In this document: positions 58,001 to 64,000 of the stretch, piece after piece
Numbering within the stretch: the first letter of the stretch is position 1
How the letters are laid out: every line of letters starts with the position of its first letter
Assembly: GCA_019873645.1 (NCBI GenBank)
Contig: JAIOAX010000019.1
Coordinates: 1 to 64,000 of the forward strand
From: Chloroflexota bacterium
GTDB lineage: Bacteria; Chloroflexota; Anaerolineae; B4-G1; SLSP01
Direction: 5' to 3'
Length of the DNA: 64,000 nucleotides
The notes under the pieces: model-generated
What the model saw: only the letters and a program-made list of their open reading frames with translations
Database searches by the model: none
What the model was told of the DNA's origin: nothing
Position numbers and translations under genes: made by a program

Positions 58001-60780
58001 CGGCGACTGTGACGAGCGGCGCCGTTGTCTCCCGCGACATCCTCCTCGACGCGGGGGTGCTTGCGGTGGCACCGCAATCGCTGGCATTGACGCTTCCCAC
58101 CGATACGACGGCGACACGCTCCATCACGCTCAGCAACAGCGGCGGCTACACCGCCGGCTTCGCGGTGCAGGCCATCAATGCGCCGTTCACTCCCATCACC
58201 GTCACCGGCCCGTTTGCAGGGACGGCGCGGCGCGTCTCGCCCAAGCAGTTGCATGCCCTCACCGGCGCGAGCGTCCGGGAGTATACGCCGCCGGATGTGC
58301 CGCTGCTGGCCGCCGGCGCCGTCATCCAGACGTGGGCCAGCGGGCTGGCTGCGCCGTGGGGTGTGGTCTACGATACCGACGCCGATGTCCTGTGGCTGAG
58401 CGATACACGCTTCGGTGGTGGTGAAGACCGCGACGTCAGCTACGCGCCCGATGGGACGCCGGGCGGCGCTGCGTTATCCACCGCGCCCTGGGTGACGGTT
58501 TTCGCGGCGGATATGGCCTACAATCCCCTCACCGGCAAGCTCTGGCAGGTCAACGTCGGCGATGATAACTGCATTTACGAACTCGATCCGGCCACACAGA
58601 CGGCGACCGGACGCGCGATCTGTCCACCCTTCGGCGTCTCGCAGCGCGGGCTGGCCTACGATCCCACAACCGACACGTTCTACAGCGGCGCGTGGAGCGA
58701 CCAGATTCTCTACCATTTCGACGCTGCGGGACGGCTGCTGGATTCGCACGATCTCAAGCTGAACATCGCCGGTCTGGCCTACAACCCGGCGACGCAGCAT
58801 CTGTTTATCCTGTCCAGCGCTGCGGTCGGTTATGATGTGTACGTGCTCGATGTCGCCGGCGGCTACACGCTCATCGGCGGCTTCGACATCGAAGGCCTGG
58901 GCGACTTTGAACAGGCCGGCTTATCCCTTGACTGCGCCGGCGCGCTGTGGACGGTCAATCAGGCCACCGGGCAGGTGATCCGGGCCATTTCCGGCGAAAC
59001 GGGCGTCTGCGCCTGGCAAGAAGTCTCCTGGCTGACGGTGACGCCGTTGAGTGGAACGGTCGGCGTGACCGCCGCACAGCCGCTCACCCTGCACTTTGAC
59101 ACGACGGGACTGGCGGCCGGAACGTATCCGGTGTACCTGCGGATCACCAACGACACCCCTTATGGCCCGTTGAATGTCCCCATCACCCTGACGACGGTGC
59201 AGTTGTATGCTGTGGCGCTGATGCCGTCTACGGCAGCGCGGAGCGCGCTCCCCGGCGCGACGGCGACGTATCCCTTCACGGTGACGAACGCCGGGCAGGA
59301 GACCGACAGCTTCACGGTGACGCTTGTGGGCAACGGCTGGACGGCAACCGCTCCGCAGACCATCGGCCCGCTGGCGGCCGGCGCAAAGGCGGCGTTGCCT
59401 GTGACTGTCACCGTGCCTGCCGACGCTCTCTGTAGTGCGACGGACACGCTGACGCTGACGGTCAGATCGCAGGGGAACCCCAACCGCGCCGCTGTGGCGA
59501 CGGCGACAACCTCCGCCGCGGCGGTCTACGGGGTGCAGGCACGCGCCGGAGCGACACAGTTGACGGCGAATCCGGGGGCTGCGGTCACGGCGGCGTTGTG
59601 GGTGACGAACACCGGCAACTGTGTGGACACGTTTGCCTTGACAGCCAGCGGCGCATGGCCGGCGGACGTCCCGGCGACGACGGGCGCGTTGGCGGCCGGG
59701 GCGGGGGTGGCTATGCCGGTGACCGTGACCGTACCGCTGAACGTGCCGGCCGGCGTTGCGGCGGTGACAAGCCTGCGGGCGACCTCGCAGGCCAGACCTG
59801 CGGTACAGACGACGGCGGCCATCACCACCACGGCGAACGCCGTGTACGCTGTGGCGCTCGCGCCGCAAGCGGCAACGGCGGATGGGCGGCCCGGCCATAC
59901 CGCGACTTACACGTTCTATCTGACCAACACGGGGAACATCAGCGACACGTATACCCTGGCCGTGGCAGACGCGACATGGGATACGCGGCTCGCGCCGCAA
60001 ACCGTGACGCTGGACGCCCTGGCGACGGTGTCGGTGCCCGTTACCGTGACGATACCGACGGGCGTGGCGCCTGGCGCATTGGATGTGGCACACCTCACCG
60101 CGACCGGTAACGGTGTGCTGGCCTCTGCGCAGCTCACGACGACGGCTGTGGTGAGCTACGGGGTGAAGCTCGACGCGGCAACGACAACTGCAAGCGCCCT
60201 GCCCGGACAACCGGTGACGTATACCGTCTGGGTGACGAACACCGGCGATTACACCGACACGTTTGACATCACCTATGCGGATAACGCCTGGCCGGCGGCG
60301 CTATCGCAGAACGGCGTCACACTCGGCGCGCAGGCCGGGACGAGCGTGCAGGTGCGTGTAAGCATACCGGCGAGTGCCTCTGGCGGCGACGCCGACACGT
60401 TGACGCTGACGGCGACATCGCGGGCGGACGCCGGTATAGCGGCCGCTCTGGTGCTCACGACGACGGCGCGCGACTGTATCCCCGTTGCGGGCGCGGCGTT
60501 CACCTACACACCCGTACAACCAATCATCGGCGAGACGGTGACGTTCAGCGGAACGGTGATGACGGGCACGCTGCCTATCGTCTACACCTGGGATTTTGGC
60601 GACGGCGCAACGGCGATGGGCGCAGTGGTCACACATACCTTTACGCCGGCTACCGCCATGATGCCTTATCAGGTGACGCTGACGGCGACCAACGCCTGCG
60701 GTGTCGCCACGAGCACACAGATTGTCAGTGTGCGCCGCTATACTGTGTTCCTGCCGCTTGTGCTGCGGGCTGTGGATTAA
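55069..60780 (+). CDS. Giant exported multi-domain protein
   Basis: 1903 residues from the ATG at 55069 (AGGA seven bases upstream; the frame extends nine codons further without a ribosome site). Signal peptide about 1-33. Residues about 95-545 form a large domain of unknown activity with repeated beta strands (NGVHPPDTQGDIGYDPATG, YYVQWVNLSFAVWNVT, RWLMSQFSVDG), probably a propeller. Next is a module colinear with the subtilase: two carboxypeptidase-regulatory-like domains, a MAM-like jelly roll and a third regulatory domain. A second propeller-like stretch follows, then about five tandem NEW3/Ig-like units (each TVTNTG...VTVP), a PKD domain (YTWDFGDGATAMG), and the ending YTVFLPLVLRAVD. A heptamer repeat (55234-55261) is translated as VDGRQQPVDG near the N-terminus. 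No hydrolase motif was found; binding or adhesion is a guess. Confidence 0.85.
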   Translation: MKVKRNFCVVLLLVLLCSMAPLSSRLAIAAPPAPLTPVVGYAERMDVSPALRDITVDGRQQPVDGGARAYLFRLPKATRSGALDTADPVVQSVSGPTAMPAPLTSFDGLGNINGVHPPDTQGDIGYDPATGTKYYVQWVNLSFAVWNVTNTPTLIYGPVNGNTLWQGFGGPCETDNHGDPITLFDPIANRWLMSQFSVDGPYYQCIAVSQTANPTGAWYRYAFLVSATKMNDYPKFGVWPDGYYMTVNQFTNGQYWGGAGVFVFERSKMLVGDPTASFQYFDLYNVSQDFGGMLPSDLDGSTLPPAGSPNYFAEVDDSTWIGPYDAMRIWKFHVDWANPANTTFGLNGQPNAVLQVAEWTPLCISTRACIPQPGTSVKLDAIGDRLMYRLAYRNFGDHESLVVNHTVNAGSNLAGVRWYEVRNPGGTPVIYQQGTYAPDSTHRWMGSIAMDGQGNIALGYSVSSSSVYPSVRYTGRLASDPLGTMPQGEATLVVGSGYQTSSYNRWGDYSMMGIDPVDDCTFWYTQEYMATSGYAPWSTRIGSFRFPSCTSTAPGTLRGMVKNAATQTPVAGATVQAVAAGGEPEATTSSTNGIYALTLDPAVYTVTAAAYGYFPYTRTGVEVTGGATTTLDLPLTPTPVYVISGTVTDAQTGWPLYARILVRGAPFDPPAPNDSVWTDPTTGHYSLSLAAGSVYTLEVAAWAAGYQTAWVFPGTLNAPRTVNVALSADLIACTAPGYALTRDGATENFNSGALPAGWTVVDNAATGVVWRFDDPKPRGNLTGGTGAFAIVDSDYAGAKAVDTVLRSPAFDLSGKANAVLEFKYDFRWYTYGENEVADVDVSVNGGATWANVWRRSGANDRGPKMARVDISALAAGQADVRVRFHYYNAKYEWWWQVDDVFVGALACAPATGGLIVGEVFDANTGAAAAAALRNDAGYTAQARALNAPHGGAFYTLFAPAGARTVTATLNGYAPGVITATVTSGAVVSRDILLDAGVLAVAPQSLALTLPTDTTATRSITLSNSGGYTAGFAVQAINAPFTPITVTGPFAGTARRVSPKQLHALTGASVREYTPPDVPLLAAGAVIQTWASGLAAPWGVVYDTDADVLWLSDTRFGGGEDRDVSYAPDGTPGGAALSTAPWVTVFAADMAYNPLTGKLWQVNVGDDNCIYELDPATQTATGRAICPPFGVSQRGLAYDPTTDTFYSGAWSDQILYHFDAAGRLLDSHDLKLNIAGLAYNPATQHLFILSSAAVGYDVYVLDVAGGYTLIGGFDIEGLGDFEQAGLSLDCAGALWTVNQATGQVIRAISGETGVCAWQEVSWLTVTPLSGTVGVTAAQPLTLHFDTTGLAAGTYPVYLRITNDTPYGPLNVPITLTTVQLYAVALMPSTAARSALPGATATYPFTVTNAGQETDSFTVTLVGNGWTATAPQTIGPLAAGAKAALPVTVTVPADALCSATDTLTLTVRSQGNPNRAAVATATTSAAAVYGVQARAGATQLTANPGAAVTAALWVTNTGNCVDTFALTASGAWPADVPATTGALAAGAGVAMPVTVTVPLNVPAGVAAVTSLRATSQARPAVQTTAAITTTANAVYAVALAPQAATADGRPGHTATYTFYLTNTGNISDTYTLAVADATWDTRLAPQTVTLDALATVSVPVTVTIPTGVAPGALDVAHLTATGNGVLASAQLTTTAVVSYGVKLDAATTTASALPGQPVTYTVWVTNTGDYTDTFDITYADNAWPAALSQNGVTLGAQAGTSVQVRVSIPASASGGDADTLTLTATSRADAGIAAALVLTTTARDCIPVAGAAFTYTPVQPIIGETVTFSGTVMTGTLPIVYTWDFGDGATAMGAVVTHTFTPATAMMPYQVTLTATNACGVATSTQIVSVRRYTVFLPLVLRAVD
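55234..55261. repeat. Heptamer repeat inside the second giant gene
   Basis: Four 7-bp units (GTAGACG, GTAGACA, GCAGCCG, GTAGACG) within codons 56-65, just after the signal peptide region. Unit change would shift the frame of a 1903-residue protein. Confidence 0.85.
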
Positions 60781-60801
60781 AGTCATACCAGGGAGCTGTC
60801 T

Positions 60802-61971
60802 GTGAAGAGCATAGAGCATCAGCAAAGCTTTACCTTCCCCGCCATCGGCGTCGAAGTGCTCTTTGGCTTTGGGGTTTTGGCGCGGCTGCCGGAGAAGGTG
60901 GCCGAATGGGGCGGTAAGCGCGTGTTGCTCGTCACCGATAAGGGGGTGCGCGCGGCCGGCGTGACGGATCAGGTAGCCGAGACGTTGCGCAGTGCGCGCA
61001 TCCCCTGTGTGGTCTTCGACGAGACGCCCCAGGATTCCGGCTCCAAAACGGTCGAACGCGCCCTTCAATTGTTGAAGGAAGCGGCCTGCGATCTCGTTGT
61101 GGGGGTGGGCGGCGGCAGTTCGCTGGATACGGCGAAGGCGGTTGCCTGCGGCGCGACGAATCCGCCGCCGATCACGCAATACGCCGGCTTGAACAAGCTC
61201 CGCAATCCGGGTTTGCCGGTCATCGCCATCCCCACAACGGCGGGGACGGGCAGTGAGGTGAGTTACTGGGCGGTGCTGACGGACGACGAGACGCAGGTCA
61301 AAATCGGCATCGGCGGGGTGCGCGTGTTTCCGCGCGTGGCGCTTGCCGATCCCGCACTCACGCTCAGCTTGCCGCCGTTTCTCACGGCGACAACCGGCAT
61401 GGACGCGCTCACCCACGCCATCGAATCCTACACCAACACGTCGTACCAGCCGATTTCGGCGGCACTGACTTACCGGGCCATGGAACTCATCGGCGAATTT
61501 CTGGTGCGTGCGGTACACAATGGGGCGGACCGTGAGGCGCGCTACGGGATGCTCCTGGGCAGCTTGCTCGCCGGCATGGGGATGAATCCCACGCGGCTCG
61601 GCATCGTCCACGCGCTGGCGATGCCGCTGGGCAGTTGGCAGCTCAAAATTGCGCACGGGACGGGGAACGCAGTGCTCCTGCCACACGTGATGGCGTTCAA
61701 CCAGGAGGGCACCCCTACGCTTTACGCCGATGTGGCGCGGGCGCTCGGGGTGGAGGAGGCGGACCCGGTCGCTGCCAGCCGGGCGGCCATCGCGCGTGTG
61801 CGCGCCATCAACCGCGAAATCGGCATCCCGCAAGGGTTGGGCGCGCTGGGGTTGACAGAGGCGTTGATCCCGCAGGTATGCGCGGAGGCGATGAAAAGCG
61901 GCAATATCGCCGTGAATCCGCGGCCCTGCACGCAGGCGGACCTGGAGGCGATTTGTCGGAAGGCGCTATGA
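60802..61971 (+). CDS. Iron-containing alcohol dehydrogenase (group III)
   Basis: 389 residues from a GTG at 60802 with GGGAG five to six bases upstream. The NAD(P) loop VGVGGGSSLDTAKAV, the PTTAGTGSEVS segment, and the metal ligands are present: Asp in LADPALTL, His in MDALTHAIE, His in GIVHALAMPLG and His in IAHGTGNAVLLP. It should reduce an aldehyde or oxidise an alcohol; substrate unknown. It follows the giant gene by 21 bp and may be read with it, although the functions look unrelated. A tract of ACGTTCAAACGTTT repeat and a short gap separate it from the next gene. Confidence 0.9.
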   Translation: MKSIEHQQSFTFPAIGVEVLFGFGVLARLPEKVAEWGGKRVLLVTDKGVRAAGVTDQVAETLRSARIPCVVFDETPQDSGSKTVERALQLLKEAACDLVVGVGGGSSLDTAKAVACGATNPPPITQYAGLNKLRNPGLPVIAIPTTAGTGSEVSYWAVLTDDETQVKIGIGGVRVFPRVALADPALTLSLPPFLTATTGMDALTHAIESYTNTSYQPISAALTYRAMELIGEFLVRAVHNGADREARYGMLLGSLLAGMGMNPTRLGIVHALAMPLGSWQLKIAHGTGNAVLLPHVMAFNQEGTPTLYADVARALGVEEADPVAASRAAIARVRAINREIGIPQGLGALGLTEALIPQVCAEAMKSGNIAVNPRPCTQADLEAICRKAL

Positions 61972-62800
61972 TACGATAATATGGGGAGTGCACAGGTGGG
62001 GCATTGATACATTTTAACGTTCAAACGTTTCACCGTGTCAATGAGGGATAGCTTATGCCGACTGCCGATGTCCAGCGAATTCACGATCTGCTTAACCGCA
62101 TGCCTGTGGAGGGTTTGGCCGCCGCGAAGCAACTTTTCTGGACGGCCTTGAACTACGACCGCGCCAACGTGGCTCTTTCTACCCGCGATTGGCCGGAAAC
62201 GACGCGCGCGTTGCTGGCGGCAGAGCCATTACTCCTGGCGCGCTATAGCTCCGCGTTGGGCCGCTTTGACATTCTCTATACCCGCCTGGCGACGCACCAG
62301 AGCGGGCGCAGCTTTCCGCTATCGCTCGCCGCCGAACGCGCCGTCATCACCCAGTTGCTGCCCGACCATCCTTACGCGCTGTTCGTCTTCAGCGATGCCG
62401 TCGAAAAGCACTGGCATTTGGTCAATGTGAAATACCGCCGCGAACAGGCCGGCGAGGACGTCCGCGCCGCGCGGCGTGTCCTGCGCCGTATCGCGATCGG
62501 CCCGCATGAACGCCTGCGCACGGCCGCCGAGCGTGTCGCTATGCTGGACCTGGCGACGCTCGGCCCGGACCTTACTGCTCTCGCGCCGTTGGCGATCCAG
62601 TAACGGCATGACGAGGCCTTCGATGTCGAAGCCGTCACCAAAGCCTTTTTCACCACCTACCGTGAGCATTTTGAGCGGGTCGAAGCTCAGATTACAGGCC
62701 TGGACGAGGCCGACGCGGTGCGTCTCTTCACCCAACGCCTGTTCAACCGGCTGTTGTTTATCGTCTTCCTCGAACGGAAGGGGTGGCTCGTGCCGCCAGA

Positions 62801-62828
62801 CCTGACAGGTCTCGGAAGACCTGTCGGG
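62801..62828. repeat. Palindromic repeat inserted in the type IIG-like gene
   Basis: CCTGACAGGTCT, loop CGGA, AGACCTGTCGGG: a 12-bp stem with one G-T pair. It is translated in frame (PDLTGLGRPVGSG) at a point where family proteins do not need such a segment, so it looks like an inserted dispersed repeat. Confidence 0.7.
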
Positions 62829-62867
62829 TCTGGAGAGTACCTGGCCGCGCTGTGGGACGCGCACCGT

Positions 62868-62891
62868 CATTCCGAACGAAGTGAGGAATCT
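62868..62891. repeat. Dispersed SERSEES-type repeat
   Basis: A 24-bp string starting CATTCCGAACGAAG, translated as HSERSEES. This string and its variants are a well-known dispersed repeat in several bacterial phyla. It lies 40 bp after the palindrome above. Confidence 0.65.
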
Positions 62892-64000
62892 AATTTCTAC
62901 CGCGACCGTCTCAAGCTGCTGTTTTTCGCCGGGCTGAACAATCCCGGCAGCGTGGACATCACCGGCATCAAAGCGGATGGTCCCCTGGCGGCAATGATCG
63001 GGCGCGTCCCCTATCTCAACGGCGGTCTCTTCGAGAAAGAAGCTCTGGACGAGCGCGAAGACATCGTTGTGCCCGATGCCGTCTTCACCCCGCTGTTTGC
63101 TGACCTGTTTTACCACTACAATTTCACCGTCACCGAAAGTACGCCCCTCGATGTGGAAGTGGCCGTAGACCCCGAAATGCTCGGCAAAATCTTCGAGGAG
63201 CTGGTGACGGGGCGTCACGAATCCGGCAGCTACTACACGCCCAAGCTGGTGGTGGCCTTTATGTGCCGCGAGGCACTCAAGGGCTATCTGGGCGATGTCT
63301 GCCCCCGCGAATCTCCGACGGCCATCGCCGCCTTTGTGGAGGAGCGCGACCCGGCGGCCCTGCACAATCCCGAAGCTGTGTTGGAGGCGTTGAAGCGCGT
63401 CAAAGTCTGCGACCCGGCATGCGGCAGCGGCGCCTATCTGCTGGGGATGCTGCACGAGTTGCTTGACCTGCGCGTGTGCCTGTTTGCCGCGCGGGGCCTG
63501 GATGCGCAAACGCTCTATAAGCGCAAGTTGGAAATCATCCAGAACAACCTCTACGGTGTGGACCTCGACCCCTTCGCCGTCAACATCGCCCGGCTGCGCC
63601 TGTGGCTTTCGCTGATCGTGGATTACGACGGCGACGACCCGCCGCCCCTGCCCAACCTGGAATTCAAGATCGAGGTTGGGGACAGCCTCACCGCACCCGC
63701 CCCGGCTCCCTTGCAGCCCGATCTGTTCCGTCAGCAGGACGTGGCGGACTTCTTCGCCCTCAAGGGGCAGTTTATGACCGCCCACGGCCCGGAAAAACGC
63801 GACCTCAAAGCCAAAATTGACGCGCTCAGAACCGCGATTGCCGCGTGGGCCGGCGAGGAGAGCGGCGCAGACGCCTTCGACTGGGCCGTGGACTTCGCCG
63901 AGGTCTTCACGCCACAGGCCGCCCCCGCGACTTTGTGCGGCGGGATGGCCGGCGTGTTCAACGCGGTCGAGTACAAAGTATTACCGATTTTGGGGAATTG

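Larger units (their letters stand above)
62055..64000 (+). pseudogene. Type IIG/Eco57I-like restriction-modification gene, broken by a stop, partial
   Basis: The first part (62055-62603, 182 residues) opens from an ATG with GAGGGA upstream. It ends at TAA (62601-62603) after APLAIQ, but the same frame then stays open to the window end (about 465 codons), starting RHDEAFDVEAVTKAFF. The joined product shows LVTGRHESGSYYTPKLVV, SAM motif I VCDPACGSGAYLLGML and YGVDLDPFAVNIARLRLWLS, as in Eco57I-type methyltransferase-nucleases. A single CAA-to-TAA change would explain the stop. Two short dispersed repeats are carried in frame: a palindrome at 62801-62828 and CATTCCGAACGAAGTGAGGA (from 62868). 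The catalytic NPPY lies beyond the window. Confidence 0.75.

Overview
The window most resembles a chromosome segment of a Chloroflexota bacterium (Anaerolineae/Caldilineae-like). This is inferred from GC-rich coding, very large exported proteins that end in a (I/F)YLPLVLR-type C-terminus, a protein with effector-associated domains, a UbiD/UbiA quinone pair, and many short tandem repeats between genes. No rRNA or tRNA gene was recognised. Species cannot be fixed from the sequence alone.

Layout. 1-3.3 kb: tail of an unknown gene, a GNAT acetyltransferase, a membrane protein fused to a spermidine-synthase domain, and an adaptor with effector-associated domains. 3.3-10.6 kb, all minus strand: UbiD decarboxylase, a nitrate/taurine/NMT1-type ABC transporter (permease, ATPase, lipoprotein) interrupted by a toxin-antitoxin pair and by a conserved Trp-rich protein, a histidine phosphatase, and UbiA prenyltransferase. 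10.7-15.5 kb: a signalling group of an FHA-winged-helix regulator, a membrane Ser/Thr kinase and a polytopic membrane protein. Kinase and membrane protein share an identically spaced upstream element, and a REP-associated transposase (RAYT) with two hairpin arrays lies between them. 15.5-17 kb: two small membrane proteins and a PlsC acyltransferase. 17.0-20.2 kb: a restriction-modification island with a C-protein-like XRE regulator, an HNH nuclease, and a methyltransferase fused to a specificity domain. 20.2-23.3 kb: a xanthine-dehydrogenase-family protein whose two [2Fe-2S] clusters have lost all eight cysteine ligands.

23.5-30.2 kb: LspA with a cysteine-cluster protein; the deoC operon (deoC, lipocalin-like protein, SCP2 protein, zinc metallopeptidase); alpha-glucan phosphorylase and a membrane protein. 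30.4-37.3 kb: the conserved translation and envelope cluster rpsB-tsf-pyrH-frr-uppS-cdsA followed by rho. Two copies of a MITE-like element with 8-9 bp target duplications flank the cdsA-rho part. 37.5-40.4 kb: an Amt-family protein without the twin histidines, RsmD, and a winged-helix regulator with a pseudo-receiver. 40.4-60.8 kb: two giant exported proteins, a 4712-aa subtilase and a 1903-aa protein, sharing a colinear accessory module and C-terminal motif. 60.8-64 kb: an iron-containing alcohol dehydrogenase, then a type IIG-like restriction-modification gene cut by an in-frame stop and running off the window.

The gaps between genes are rich in short tandem repeats (heptamers such as GTAGACN, nonamers such as AGATTNAGC). 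Some heptamer tracts lie inside coding sequence, where a unit change would shift the frame. Several promoters sit so close to the start codon that leaderless transcripts are likely.
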